A stretch of 64,000 bases of DNA from Rhizobium sp. P40RR-XXII. GTDB taxonomy: Bacteria > Pseudomonadota > Alphaproteobacteria > Rhizobiales > Rhizobiaceae. The DNA is taken from NCBI RefSeq assembly GCF_012641405.1, contig NZ_JABAII010000025.1, positions 25,280 to 89,279 of the forward strand, in the 5' to 3' direction. Of this stretch, positions 9,101-17,468 are shown one piece after another (position 1 is the stretch's first letter; every line of letters begins with the position of its first letter). Below the pieces are notes generated by a model. The model saw only the letters and a list, made by a program, of their open reading frames with translations, was not told the DNA's origin and made no database searches. The translations under genes and the position numbers were made by a program.

Positions 9101-9630
9101 CTGGCTGCGTAGATGCCGTCGGCCTCGGCGTCGAGCGACTGGCGCAGTCGCGACAGGCCTGTCAGACCGGAAGCGGCCGAAAACAGCAGGCTGCCGATCT
9201 CGCCGCCGCTGCGCAGCATTGCGATCGCACCTTGCCGCAGCCGTTGCGAGTCGAGACCGAAGGCGCGCTCGAAGACATCACGGCTCAAATTACCAAGGAA
9301 GGGCGCGAGAGCATCCTCGGCCAGCGACGTTTCCTTATCATCCGGAGCTAGAAGCGTTCCCTTGCGTCCGCGTCGGCGACGAAAGCTCAGCTTTGCGCCA
9401 TCGCGCGCGCTGATATCGGCACCGATCCGCAAGGTCCCGGGTTCATGCAGGAAACTCTGCTCGGCCGCCGTTGGAAAACCGAAAAGAAGATCGGAGATCG
9501 CGCTCAGAGCCGAGGATTTACCCGCCTCGTTCGGACCATAAATCACGTGCAATCGCGCACCGGGGCGAAAATCGAGCGTGCGATCGGTCAGTGCGCCGTA
9601 GCGGAGAATATCGAGCCGGGTAAAGCGCAT
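6175..9630 (-). CDS. SMC-like ATPase of the YhaN/SbcC type
   Basis: A 1151-residue ABC-type ATPase with a split head. The N-terminal P-loop is GPNEAGKS (residues 32-39). Long Glu/Arg/Leu-rich coiled-coil stretches fill the middle. The C-terminal head carries the signature LSEGTGDQLYLALR and the Walker B LIVDDIFQTFDD, followed by the switch histidine in FTHE. This is the layout of Rad50/SbcC and of B. subtilis YhaN. Its start lies two bases after the TGA of the phosphoesterase gene, so the two form an operon and probably a Rad50-Mre11-like complex acting on DNA ends. The substrate is not known from sequence. Confidence 0.9.
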   Translation of the reverse strand: MRFTRLDILRYGALTDRTLDFRPGARLHVIYGPNEAGKSSALSAISDLLFGFPTAAEQSFLHEPGTLRIGADISARDGAKLSFRRRRGRKGTLLAPDDKETSLAEDALAPFLGNLSRDVFERAFGLDSQRLRQGAIAMLRSGGEIGSLLFSAASGLTGLSRLRQSLDAEADGIYAARRSKDRGFYQALDRYEDARKTERENELKSGDWKKLLAEAAELETELGRLQAERRGTREALDQLKRLKTLQPLLSEIDAEALALDGLSDLAAIPDGFADGLEQRLRDKHASEEELRRARQAVLRAEEDLSRVHVDEALLQMSGDIMQLFADTGNYRAQRHDLPRVDQELAGYDTTLSQLARRLGLAELELERQQPSDIDRARLFELVEEGGRLTRQMQSLSEQAESERRQLAALERDGLTGRLIDPRPYIDQLEALSSDLSALSRLDGLETQIRRIEADLNEAAVRLQPPVGDIDMLFSGPLPEMTEIAGHRDAIDAARSKVREAAGKVQNNDEQLAEIERTLADAERSGPIVTREQIIAAREERDAQWSSIQQRWSDGAAPEAKLLAALTVGLAEADRLADAALSDADRVARHADYRLRQVRLLQEREEASGRLKGCEKVLKDAQATFSALFEPCGIDALDPSTMLEWRRGVELLRRERKALRDLLDERDENALAEGRVLPALQDIVEATGYKSGRLPPAAIAEGLRKHLRLLSERWSESRTREGEIGATRDRLTRFEDQQRMLERQHADWRGAFTKAVELLGLPSDTTLEMAAAALKAWQELPDVLAERENRFRRVNGMRRDMADFERRLATLGANSGYELDHLPPDAAAEALHTRVNAMRGELKKRDSLEEERQRGEALVTRQEAALAAIAIDLDQLTADLGGVDDLPALLSRLRERTRLAARLVESRDRFRQQADGKAEEELRAELAGFERVAADLEIERLTEEDQRQFAMHGELSARLAENRRQRQALETGVSAEYAVFEKLSAEQEAKDLARQWVVLKIAARMLAGSMEAYREKQADPVIRRAGELFSQLTGGRFSRLVEAHDENDALQLLAERAAGERVPLDGLSEGTGDQLYLALRLAFLEDYSARNEPAPLIVDDIFQTFDDERARAGLQVLAATAERFQTILFTHEMSVVDIAKSEIGGDLDFIQL

Positions 9631-9632
9631 GG

Positions 9633-10868
9633 TCAGTCCGCCCTCTGCCCGCGCGTCAGCAGCAATTGCCGCGCCTCCTCGATAAGCGCCTCCAAGCTTT
9701 CGTCCAGCGGCTGCTCCGCCGCGCCGAGGCCACCTGGCAGGCGCACGGCAATCTCGTCGATCAGGCGGCCCGCTTCCGCCGCGATATCGGCATCACCGAC
9801 ATGTTCGGCCAAGAGCTGGCGCAGATCGAGCGCGCCGTCCGCATCCGCCAGTTTCTCGGGCGGCGGTTCCAGCCGCAGTTCCAGCTTTTCCAGCCAGATA
9901 TCCTCATGCACCCGGTGGCAGGCGGCTTCCACTTCGTCTCGCCATTGCTGGCGGCTGGCGGCGATCGCGCCGTGCAGGGGCGTCACACCGGAAAGCCGGA
10001 CGCGCAGCGCGGTCATGCGTCCGGACGTCTCGTCGGCCAAAGGCTGCACCGCGTGCTCCACGCGACGAAGGATCGCCGCCTGATCGTCCTCTGGACCAAC
10101 AAGGATATCGGCCTGCGCGAAACGCGCCTCGTCGACGATGATGCGCTCATGTTCGATCCGCCCGTCTTCGACCGTCACCAGCACCGCGCCCTTGGCACCG
10201 CGCTCGCGAATATTGCGACCCTGCAGATTGCCGGGAAAGATGACGAGCGGGTCCTGCGCCACCACTTCGAAATCATGCACATGGCCCAGCGCCCAGTAGT
10301 CATAGCCGCGCGAGCGCAGATCATCGACCGAGCACGGCGCATAGGGCGCATGCGGCTCGCGGCCGGTCAGCGAGGTGTGGAGAATGCCGATGTTGAACCA
10401 GCCGGAGACGGGAGCGGGATAGGTAACCGCCAGATTGTCATTGGCGGAGCGTTCGGCGAAGCCCTGGCCATGCAGCGCCACTTGCAGCGCCTCCAGCCTG
10501 ACGCTGCCCGGCTTGCCGGTCGGGAATTCATGGACGTTTGGCGGCAATGTGATGGTCTTGGTGATGACGCTTGCCGCATCGTGATTACCGCGCAGCAGGT
10601 AGACCGGAATGCCCGCCCGCTCCAGCCGCGCCATCTCGCGATTGAAGAAGAGGCCGATCTTGTTGTCCTTCCAGTCGCCATCATAGACATCGCCGGCAAT
10701 GACAAAGAAATCGACGCTCTTCTCGATCGCCAAGCCCACAAGCGTCGAGAAGGCCTTGCGGCTGGCTTCGACGAAGACCGCGGCGACGGCGGCATCCTTT
10801 AGAGCCAGGCCCTGAAATGGGCTGCCAAGGTGCAGATCGGCGGCGTGAATGAAGCTGAAAGAAGGCAT
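9633..10868 (-). CDS. metallophosphoesterase, YhaO/SbcD-type nuclease
   Basis: A 411-residue calcineurin-like phosphoesterase, the nuclease partner of the SMC-like ATPase. The metal-binding motifs appear in order: ADLHLG (residues 10-15), GDVYDGD, GNHDAAS and ILHTS...GHVHDFE. The C-terminal third is likely the ATPase-binding part. It is first in a two-gene operon; the ATPase start follows its stop by two bases. Its ATG at 10868 lies opposite an aldo/keto reductase gene across a 224-base divergent spacer. Specificity for DNA is inferred from the partner, not from sequence alone. Confidence 0.9.
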   Translation of the reverse strand: MPSFSFIHAADLHLGSPFQGLALKDAAVAAVFVEASRKAFSTLVGLAIEKSVDFFVIAGDVYDGDWKDNKIGLFFNREMARLERAGIPVYLLRGNHDAASVITKTITLPPNVHEFPTGKPGSVRLEALQVALHGQGFAERSANDNLAVTYPAPVSGWFNIGILHTSLTGREPHAPYAPCSVDDLRSRGYDYWALGHVHDFEVVAQDPLVIFPGNLQGRNIRERGAKGAVLVTVEDGRIEHERIIVDEARFAQADILVGPEDDQAAILRRVEHAVQPLADETSGRMTALRVRLSGVTPLHGAIAASRQQWRDEVEAACHRVHEDIWLEKLELRLEPPPEKLADADGALDLRQLLAEHVGDADIAAEAGRLIDEIAVRLPGGLGAAEQPLDESLEALIEEARQLLLTRGQRAD

Positions 10869-11092
10869 GGGCTCCGATAGCAGTCAGATGTCCGGTCTTT
10901 CCTTTGTAAGGAAATGGAGGCGCTGTGAATACCGCGCCAGTGGCTTCATCCAATGGTTTCGTAAGTCAGGCCGAGCCTGTCATGTTTCTCAGTCACGCGA
11001 TTGCGATCCTCGATCGCCGATGTGCGCTTGTGGCCCTGTCGGACGGCTGCTACTGCGCTATCATTCTACCAGCAAAAGCGAGGAGACATCTC

Positions 11093-12079
11093 ATGAGACA
11101 TCATGCTTTCGGACGAACGCCCTTTATCGTGACGGATGTCGGCTTCGGGGCCTGGCAGATCGGCGGTGCATGGGGTGATGTCAGCGAGGCCGACGGCCGC
11201 GCAGCGCTGAACGCCGCTCTCGATGCCGGCATGACCTTCATCGATACCGCCGACGTCTACGGCGACGGCCGCTCGGAAAAGATCATCGCCGACGTCCTGA
11301 AGGCGCGCGGCGGCGAGCGCCCGATGGTGGCGACGAAAGCCGGCCGCCGGCTGAACCCGCATGTGGCCGACGGCTACACCAAGGCCAACCTCGAAGGTTT
11401 CATCGATCGCAGCCTGAAGAACCTCGGCGTCGAAAGCCTGGATCTCGTACAGCTTCATTGCCCGCCGACCGAAGTCCTCTATCGGCCCGAAGTTTTCGCC
11501 GGTCTCGACGAACTGCAGAAGGCCGGCAAGATTAGGGGATACGGCGTCAGTGTCGCGCTGGTCGAGGAGGCGCTGAAGGCGATCGAATATCCGGGTGTGC
11601 TGAGCATCCAGATCATCTACAACATCTTCCGCCAGCGTCCCGACCACCTGTTCTTCAAGGAAGCCAAGCGCAAGAACGTGGCCGTCATCGCCCGCGTCCC
11701 CCTCGCCTCCGGCCTGCTTTCCGGCAAGATCACCCGTGACACTCAGTTTGCCAGCGACGACCACCGCAACTTCAATCGTCATGGCGAGGCCTTCGATGTC
11801 GGCGAGACCTTTGCCGGCGTCCCATTCGAAGTCGGCCTCCAGGCCGTCGAAGAGGTGCGCAAGCTGGTACCATCAGGCGCCAGCATGGCGGCCTTCGCGC
11901 TGCGCTGGATCCTGATGAACGACGCCGTCACCGTCGTCATTCCCGGTGCCCGCAATGCCGAGCAGGCAAAGGCCAATGCCGCCGCAGCCGACCTTGCTCC
12001 GCTTTCGGCCGACGTCATGGCGGCGACGCGCGAGATCTACGAGCGGCTGATCGCGCCGCACGTCCATCATCGCTGGTAA
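11093..12079 (+). CDS. aldo/keto reductase
   Basis: A cytosolic NAD(P)H-dependent oxidoreductase of 328 residues. The start at ATG 11093 (MRHHAFGRTPF) is preceded by GAGGAGA, while the longer open frame from 10925 has no ribosome site. The catalytic tetrad is visible as Asp and Tyr in DTADVYGDG, Lys in ATKAGRR and His in QLHCPP. The C-terminal cofactor-binding region VVIPGARNAEQAKAN is typical of the family. The substrate cannot be told. A short-chain dehydrogenase follows 74 bases later on the same strand, possibly in the same transcript. Confidence 0.9.
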   Translation: MRHHAFGRTPFIVTDVGFGAWQIGGAWGDVSEADGRAALNAALDAGMTFIDTADVYGDGRSEKIIADVLKARGGERPMVATKAGRRLNPHVADGYTKANLEGFIDRSLKNLGVESLDLVQLHCPPTEVLYRPEVFAGLDELQKAGKIRGYGVSVALVEEALKAIEYPGVLSIQIIYNIFRQRPDHLFFKEAKRKNVAVIARVPLASGLLSGKITRDTQFASDDHRNFNRHGEAFDVGETFAGVPFEVGLQAVEEVRKLVPSGASMAAFALRWILMNDAVTVVIPGARNAEQAKANAAAADLAPLSADVMAATREIYERLIAPHVHHRW

Positions 12080-12153
12080 GAGCAACGGGCGTCCGGAAAA
12101 CTGATGGCCGGGTACAGACCCGGCCACGAAAAGAGACCCTGCAGGAGAATTCA

Positions 12154-12891
12154 ATGAAAGTGGCTCTTGTGACGGGCGCGTCCCGCGGACTTGGTGCGGT
12201 CATCGCGCGCGAACTGGCCGAGGCGGATTGGGCCGTAGCGGTCAATTATTCGAACGATACGGCTGGAGCGGACGCGGTGGTTGAAGCGATCCGACAGCGG
12301 GGCGGCCAAGCCTATGCGGCGAAATTCAGCGTAATCGACAAGGCTCGGCTGACCGAGGGTTTGGATGCAATCAGGAGCGAGCTCGGTCCGGTCGACCTGA
12401 TCGTCAACAACGCAACGGGTCCACAACCGAGCATGCCATTGATGGAGCAATCCTGGCGAACCTATCTCGATCAGCTTGAGTTCTTCGTGAAAGCACCCCT
12501 CGAACTGCTTCAGGCGGTGCTGCCGGATTGGCGCGCACGCAAGTCGGGAAGAATAGTCAACATCGGCTCAGAAATAGCAGAGCTCGGCAATCCCGGTGTC
12601 GGAAACTATGCGTCGGCAAAAGGCGCCATGCTTTCCATGACCCGCTCCTGGGCCAGGGAATTGGCACCCGAAGGTATCACGGTCAATCTGGTCGCACCTG
12701 GCTGGATTCCCGTCGAACGCCATGCCGGGGCGTCTCAGCGGTCGATCGATGACTATCTCTCTCAAACCCCGCTTGGACATTTCGGAACGCCAGAGGATAT
12801 AGCCCACATGGTGGTATTCCTCGCCTCGAACAAGGCGGACTTCCTGACGGGTCAAAAATTCGCGGTCAACGGCGGGCGCACGCTTCTCTGA
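12154..12891 (+). CDS. short-chain dehydrogenase/reductase
   Basis: A 245-residue Rossmann-fold oxidoreductase of the classical SDR family. It has the cofactor motif TGASRGLG (residues 8-15), NNATG in place of the more usual NNAG, and the catalytic pair in YASAKG, with the active-site Ser provided by IGSEI. The C-terminus (FLTGQKFAVNGGRTLL) resembles 3-oxoacyl-ACP reductases and glucose dehydrogenases. A ribosome site (CAGGAG) stands before ATG 12154. Its context with an aldo/keto reductase does not show a pathway, so I do not assign a substrate. Confidence 0.88.
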   Translation: MKVALVTGASRGLGAVIARELAEADWAVAVNYSNDTAGADAVVEAIRQRGGQAYAAKFSVIDKARLTEGLDAIRSELGPVDLIVNNATGPQPSMPLMEQSWRTYLDQLEFFVKAPLELLQAVLPDWRARKSGRIVNIGSEIAELGNPGVGNYASAKGAMLSMTRSWARELAPEGITVNLVAPGWIPVERHAGASQRSIDDYLSQTPLGHFGTPEDIAHMVVFLASNKADFLTGQKFAVNGGRTLL

Positions 12892-13043
12892 GATCATCAA
12901 AGCCGCGAAAACGGATCGATAACAGACTACTCGCACCGAGACGATGGTGCCTGCTGCTATCTTGTACCATTGGCAGACATTACGGTTTCTTGCGCGCAGT
13001 CACCGAACCGAAACATTCCTGTCGTTATCGGCACAAAATGATC

Positions 13044-13562
13044 TTACTCTTTGCGTTGCATTCTTGCGCGGACCTCGAGAAAGGCGTTGGTAAGATTTAT
13101 CAAGACAGGCGATCTGACACTGCCATTTGCTCCGCCGATCGGGTCCACAATGTGAATGTTTCTAAGATCGTTCATGAAGTCGTCCCAAAGAGCCGGGCCG
13201 CCATTCTCAAGCAGTTCGGCGCGGATGCTCAGGTCCTCGCTGACAGGCAGATGCCGCCGGCCCCAGGCGCCGATCATGGCGATCATCGGCACAAGCTGGA
13301 TCGCCGGTTCTGTCAGACTGTAAATCGCTTTTTGGGCGTGAGTGGGATCGTCCAGCTTGGTGATCAGGTCGAGGGAGACGAGACGTTTTAGGCGTGCGGC
13401 GAGTATGTTGGAGGCAATCCCCTCCTCGGACCGATTGAGCAACTCGCGAAAATGCCGGCGATTGCCGAACATGATGTCCCGGATGACGACCAGGCTCCAC
13501 CGGTCCCCCAACACCTCCATCGTCAGATTGATCGGGCATCCCGACCGCCGTTCGATATCCAT
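13044..13562 (-). CDS. HxlR-family transcriptional regulator
   Basis: A 172-residue winged-helix regulator. The HxlR signature is clear: the N-terminal cysteine in RRSGCP, then VLGDRWSLVVIRDIMFGNRRHFRELL and ILAARLKRLVSLDLI. I chose ATG 13562 because AAGGA stands seven bases upstream; the alternative at 13577 is TTG. In HypR/QorR-type members the N-terminal cysteine senses electrophiles or oxidants, so redox sensing is plausible but unproven. The C-terminal extension beyond about residue 110 is longer than usual. It is divergent from a RibD-type reductase gene, which is its likely target. Confidence 0.9.
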   Translation of the reverse strand: MDIERRSGCPINLTMEVLGDRWSLVVIRDIMFGNRRHFRELLNRSEEGIASNILAARLKRLVSLDLITKLDDPTHAQKAIYSLTEPAIQLVPMIAMIGAWGRRHLPVSEDLSIRAELLENGGPALWDDFMNDLRNIHIVDPIGGANGSVRSPVLINLTNAFLEVRARMQRKE

Positions 13563-13584
13563 ATTCACGTCCTTCAATGAATCA

Positions 13585-13636
13585 ATTGCAATGTAGGATC
13601 TGGCGTGTTAATACGCAACCAGTTGCAAATTGCAAT
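13585..13636. promoter_or_regulatory. candidate HxlR operator pair
   Basis: The 89-base divergent spacer holds two copies of the self-complementary octamer ATTGCAAT, at 13585-13592 and 13629-13636, centred 44 bases apart (about four helical turns). An extra TTGCAA half-site lies at 13623-13628. This arrangement suits a dimeric winged-helix regulator controlling both genes. The assignment to the adjacent HxlR protein is an inference from position. Confidence 0.5.
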
Positions 13637-13651
13637 TAGATGGAGAAAATC

Positions 13652-14293
13652 ATGTCGAAAGTTCGCGTTGCAGGATTCTCGCTCTCCATAGATGGTTTCG
13701 GAGCCGGAGTGGAGCAAAGCCTGAATAACCCCTTAGGCAAGCGCGGTCCGGAATTGTTTGAGTGGTTTTTCCCGACCCAGACATTCCAGGCGATGTTCGG
13801 CAAGGAGGGAGAATCGGAAGGTGCCGACGCGAAATACGCGGCGTCTGGAAATACCGGTTTTGGCGCATTCATCCTCGGCCGTAACATGTTCGGCCCTATT
13901 CGCGACGAATGGCCCGATGAAAACTGGAAAGGCTGGTGGGGTGACAATCCGCCCTATCATGCACCGACCTTCATCCTGACGCACTATCCGCGCGAGCCAA
14001 TCGTCATGGAAGGCGGCACAACTTTCCATTTCGTCACAGGCGGGATTGAGGAGGCGCTCGTGCGGGCCAAGGCCGTCGCTGGAGGCAAAGATATCAAGAT
14101 CGGAGGCGGTGTCAGCACGGTGCGCCAGTATCTTCAAGCGAACTTGGTCGATGAGATACACTATGCCATTTCGCCAGTTGTGCTCGGAAAAGGCGAAGCG
14201 ATGTTTGCCGGCATCGATCTGCCTTCGCTCGGCTTTCGGGTCGCTGCCCATGAGGCAACGGAGAAGGCTGCTCACATCGTTTTGAGGAAATGA
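13652..14293 (+). CDS. dihydrofolate reductase/RibD C-terminal domain protein
   Basis: A 213-residue cytosolic protein with the RibD C-terminal (DHFR-like) reductase fold. Visible pieces are the N-terminal FSLSIDGFGAG, the central PIVMEGGTTFHFVTGGIEEALVRAK, GGGVSTVRQYLQANLVDEIHYAISPVVLG and the C-terminal aromatic strand. The start ATG 13652 follows GGAG by six bases; the upstream ATG at 13640 overlaps that ribosome site. Such stand-alone proteins bind NADPH but their substrate is mostly unknown. It is divergent from the HxlR gene and probably under its control. It is not a true FolA. Confidence 0.85.
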   Translation: MSKVRVAGFSLSIDGFGAGVEQSLNNPLGKRGPELFEWFFPTQTFQAMFGKEGESEGADAKYAASGNTGFGAFILGRNMFGPIRDEWPDENWKGWWGDNPPYHAPTFILTHYPREPIVMEGGTTFHFVTGGIEEALVRAKAVAGGKDIKIGGGVSTVRQYLQANLVDEIHYAISPVVLGKGEAMFAGIDLPSLGFRVAAHEATEKAAHIVLRK

Positions 14294-14390
14294 GGTCCGG
14301 TGAAGCCCGGCCTTGCCGTCATTTGTGGCCGTTGAGCGATCCGAGAGCCACACATGAACCTTCCGCACACAATTACTGTATGAGACCATA

Positions 14391-14414
14391 AAAAGGGCCC
14401 GCAAAAGCGGGCCC
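14391..14414 (-). terminator. rho-independent terminator of hupB
   Basis: Read on the minus strand, an 8-bp perfect stem (GGGCCCGC/GCGGGCCC, 14414-14407 with 14402-14395) and TTTT loop are followed by TTTTTATGG. It lies 48 bases after the hupB stop. A second, weaker hairpin (CACCCGC...GCGGGTG) sits between them at 14425-14453. Confidence 0.85.
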
Positions 14415-14462
14415 CAATGTATCCACCCGCTAGGCAAAAGCCTCGCGGCGGGTGAAAACGAA

Positions 14463-14738
14463 TTAGCTGTTGACCGAGTCCTTCAGGCCCTTGCCGGGCG
14501 TGAACTTCGGTACGTTACGAGCAGGAATATCGACCTCAGCGCCGGTGGACGGGTTACGGCCCTTCGTGGCTGCACGGTGGGAAACGGTGAAGCTGCCGAA
14601 ACCGGCGAGGCGAATGTCGCCGCCCTTCTTCAGTTCAGCCTGGACAGTATCGAAAACAGCGTCAACAGCGGAAGCAGCGTCAGCCTTCGTGATACCGGCC
14701 TTCTCGGCCACTGCGGACACGAGCTCATTCTTGTTCAT
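14463..14738 (-). CDS. hupB: HU-family histone-like DNA-binding protein
   Basis: A 91-residue nucleoid protein that binds and bends DNA as a dimer. The family pattern is complete: MNKNELVSAVAEKAG start, GFGSFTV strand, the DNA-clamping arm with AATKGRNPSTGAEVDIPA, and the end VPKFTPGKGLKDSVN. The start is ATG 14738, behind AAAGGGG. The longer open frame from 14822 adds residues without a ribosome site. It follows lon on the same strand, the usual order in alphaproteobacteria (lon-hup), but has its own terminator. Confidence 0.96.
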   Translation of the reverse strand: MNKNELVSAVAEKAGITKADAASAVDAVFDTVQAELKKGGDIRLAGFGSFTVSHRAATKGRNPSTGAEVDIPARNVPKFTPGKGLKDSVNS

Positions 14739-14870
14739 GTTTCCACCCCTTTCTTTGGTATGAAACGACTTATCAGTAAGCGGGGCGCAAAATAGGAATG
14801 CTCTTACCCGCCGCAACCCCAAAAGCCCTGCAAATCAAGGAAAAGCAAGCGCCGCCGTGCGCTTTTCACA

Positions 14871-14899
14871 AAAAAAGACCGGCAAAATTGCCGGTCTTT
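14871..14899 (-). terminator. rho-independent terminator of lon
   Basis: On the minus strand a 12-bp stem (AAAGACCGGCAA with TTGCCGGTCTTT, arms 14899-14888 and 14885-14874) with a two-base spacer is followed by a run of T. It stands 41 bases after the lon stop, so lon and hupB are separable units. Confidence 0.88.
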
Positions 14900-14940
14900 T
14901 CGCCTTTTGGATCAATTCGACAGAATTGAGGCGAAGAGCT

Positions 14941-17361
14941 TCAATGAGCGATAGTCGAGCCCACGTCGTCAACACCTTCAACTGTAGCAATTACAGGCGT
15001 TTCCACGGTGCCATCCCACTCGATCGGCTCGGGCCGGCGAACAAGCGCATGCTTGATCACCTCGCCCATGCGAGACACGGGGATGATTTCCATGCTGTTC
15101 TTCACGTTGTCCGGAATCTCCGCCAGATCCTTGGCGTTTTCTTCCGGGATCAGCACCTTCTTGATGCCGCCGCGAAGCGCTGCAAGCAGCTTTTCCTTCA
15201 GGCCGCCGATCGGCAGCACGCGGCCACGCAGCGTGATTTCACCCGTCATGGCCACATCCTTGGAAACCGGGATGCCGGTCATGATCGAGACGATCGCGGT
15301 TGCCATGGCGACACCAGCCGACGGACCATCCTTCGGCGTCGCGCCTTCCGGCAGATGCACGTGGATGTCGCTCTTGTCGAAGCGCGGCGGCTCGATGCCG
15401 AAATCGACAGCGCGCGAACGAACGTAAGACGCCGCCGCCGAAATCGATTCCTTCATGACTTCCTTCAGGTTGCCGGTGACCGTCATGCGGCCCTTGCCCG
15501 GCATCATCACGCCTTCGATCGTCAGCAGCTCGCCGCCGACCTCGGTCCAGGCGAGACCGGTCACGACACCGACCTGATCCTCGCGTTCGGCTTCGCCATG
15601 GCGGAAGCGCGGAACGCCCAGATATTCGTCGATATTCGCAGCGGTGACCGCAACGGACTTGGTCTTGCCCTTGATGATCTCGGTGACCGCCTTGCGGGCG
15701 AGCTTCATCAATTCGCGCTCGAAGTTACGCACACCGGCTTCGCGGGTGTATTGCTGGCTGATGGCCATCAGGGCGTCGTCGCTGACCGAAAATTCATTCG
15801 GCTGCAGCGCATGTTCCTTGATGGCCTTCGGCAGCAGGTGCCGCTTGGCGATTTCGCGCTTCTCGTCTTCGGTGTAGCCGGCGATACGGATGATCTCCAT
15901 GCGGTCCATCAGAGGTGCCGGGATATTCAGCGTGTTCGCCGTCGTAATGAACATCACGTCCGACAGGTCATATTCGACCTCCAGGTAGTGATCCATGAAG
16001 GTCGAGTTCTGCGCCGGGTCCAGCACCTCAAGCAGGGCCGAAGACGGATCGCCGCGATAATCCTGGCCCAGCTTGTCGATTTCGTCGAGCAGGAAGAGTG
16101 GATTGGACTTCTTGGCCTTCTTCATCGACTGGATGACCTTGCCGGGCATCGAGCCGATATAGGTGCGGCGGTGACCGCGGATTTCGGCTTCGTCACGAAC
16201 GCCGCCAAGCGCCATGCGGACATACTCGCGGCCGGTCGCCTTGGCGATCGACTGGGCGAGCGAGGTCTTGCCGACGCCCGGAGGGCCGACGAGGCACAGG
16301 ATCGGTCCCTTGATCTTGGTGGCGCGTGCCTGGACGGCCAGATATTCGACGATGCGCTCCTTGACCTTCTCCAGGCCGAAATGATCCGCTTCAAGAATCT
16401 TCTCGGCATTGTTCAGATCGGCCTTGATCTTCGACTTCTTGTGCCAGGGAATACCCAGCAGCCAGTCGAGATAGTTGCGCACGACGGTGGCTTCCGCCGA
16501 CATCGGGCTCATCTGACGCAGCTTCTTCAGCTCCGCATCGGCCTTTTCCTTGGCTTCCTTGGAGAGCTTGGTCTTGGAGATGCGCTCTTCCAGTTCGGCC
16601 ATCTCATCGCGGCCTTCCTCGCCGTCGCCGAGCTCCTTCTGGATCGCCTTCATCTGCTCATTCAGGTAGTATTCGCGCTGCGTCTTCTCCATCTGGCGCT
16701 TGACGCGCGAGCGGATGCGCTTCTCGACCTGGAGAACCGAAATCTCGCCTTCCATGAAGCCGAGCGCCTTTTCGAGGCGAGCCTTGACGCTGGTGGTCTC
16801 CAGCATTTCCTGCTTTTCGGTGATCTTGATCGACAGGTGCGAGGCGACAGTGTCGGCCAGCTTCGAATAATCGTCGATCTGGCTGGCGGCGCCAACCACT
16901 TCCGGCGAGATCTTCTTGTTGAGCTTCACATAGCTCTCGAATTCCGAGACGACCGAGCGGCTCAGCGCTTCCAGTTCGACCTGGTCTTCCTCGGGCTCGT
17001 GCAGCACATGGCCGAGGGCTTCATAGAAATCCTCGCGGCCGGTGTAGTCGTCGATCTCTGCGCGCGCACGGCCTTCGACCAGCACCTTCACGGTGCCGTC
17101 AGGCAGTTTCAACAGCTGCAGAACGTTGGCAACGGTACCGACCTTGTGGATGGCGTCCGGCGCGGGATCATCATCGCTGGCATTGATCTGGGTGACCAGC
17201 ATGATCTGCTTGTCCGAACCCATAACCTCTTCGAGCGCCCGAATGGATTTCTCCCGTCCGACGAACAGAGGCACGATCATGTGGGGGAAAACCACGATGT
17301 CGCGCAACGGCAATACCGGATAGGCAATGCTCTCGTGTGCCGCAGACGTTTTCTTACTCAT
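14941..17361 (-). CDS. lon: ATP-dependent protease Lon
   Basis: An 806-residue cytosolic AAA+ serine protease that degrades misfolded and regulatory proteins. In order: the N-terminal substrate domain (YPVLPLRDIVVFPHMIVPLFVGREKS), Walker A GPPGVGKTS, Walker B LFLLDEIDKL, and the C-terminal protease domain with the catalytic Ser in PKDGPSAG and Lys in GGLKEKLLAA. I chose ATG 17361 (MSKKTSAAHES) behind GGAAAGGAA; the open frame to 17430 has no ribosome site. It lies in the clpP-clpX-lon-hupB string. A heat-shock-like promoter is found 80-110 bases upstream. Confidence 0.98.
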   Translation of the reverse strand: MSKKTSAAHESIAYPVLPLRDIVVFPHMIVPLFVGREKSIRALEEVMGSDKQIMLVTQINASDDDPAPDAIHKVGTVANVLQLLKLPDGTVKVLVEGRARAEIDDYTGREDFYEALGHVLHEPEEDQVELEALSRSVVSEFESYVKLNKKISPEVVGAASQIDDYSKLADTVASHLSIKITEKQEMLETTSVKARLEKALGFMEGEISVLQVEKRIRSRVKRQMEKTQREYYLNEQMKAIQKELGDGEEGRDEMAELEERISKTKLSKEAKEKADAELKKLRQMSPMSAEATVVRNYLDWLLGIPWHKKSKIKADLNNAEKILEADHFGLEKVKERIVEYLAVQARATKIKGPILCLVGPPGVGKTSLAQSIAKATGREYVRMALGGVRDEAEIRGHRRTYIGSMPGKVIQSMKKAKKSNPLFLLDEIDKLGQDYRGDPSSALLEVLDPAQNSTFMDHYLEVEYDLSDVMFITTANTLNIPAPLMDRMEIIRIAGYTEDEKREIAKRHLLPKAIKEHALQPNEFSVSDDALMAISQQYTREAGVRNFERELMKLARKAVTEIIKGKTKSVAVTAANIDEYLGVPRFRHGEAEREDQVGVVTGLAWTEVGGELLTIEGVMMPGKGRMTVTGNLKEVMKESISAAASYVRSRAVDFGIEPPRFDKSDIHVHLPEGATPKDGPSAGVAMATAIVSIMTGIPVSKDVAMTGEITLRGRVLPIGGLKEKLLAALRGGIKKVLIPEENAKDLAEIPDNVKNSMEIIPVSRMGEVIKHALVRRPEPIEWDGTVETPVIATVEGVDDVGSTIAH

Positions 17362-17439
17362 CTTATTTCCTTTCCGTCGTCCCGTTCCCGGGCTCTCTGC
17401 CGGCTGGGAGGGATTAGCCGGCTTTCTCACTTGGTAAAC

Positions 17440-17468
17440 AAGTGGAGCTTCACACTACCTATTTCAAG
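17440..17468 (-). promoter_or_regulatory. possible RpoH (heat-shock) promoter of lon
   Basis: On the minus strand CTTGAA (17468-17463) is followed after 17 bases by CCACTT (17445-17440), close to the alphaproteobacterial sigma-32 pattern CTTGAA/CYATNT. The -10 half deviates at one position. Lon is a classical heat-shock gene, which makes the reading reasonable. Confidence 0.45.

Noticed and set aside
10925..11092. Longer start of the aldo/keto reductase
   Set aside because: There is no ribosome site at 10925, whereas GAGGAGA stands before ATG 11093 where family similarity begins.
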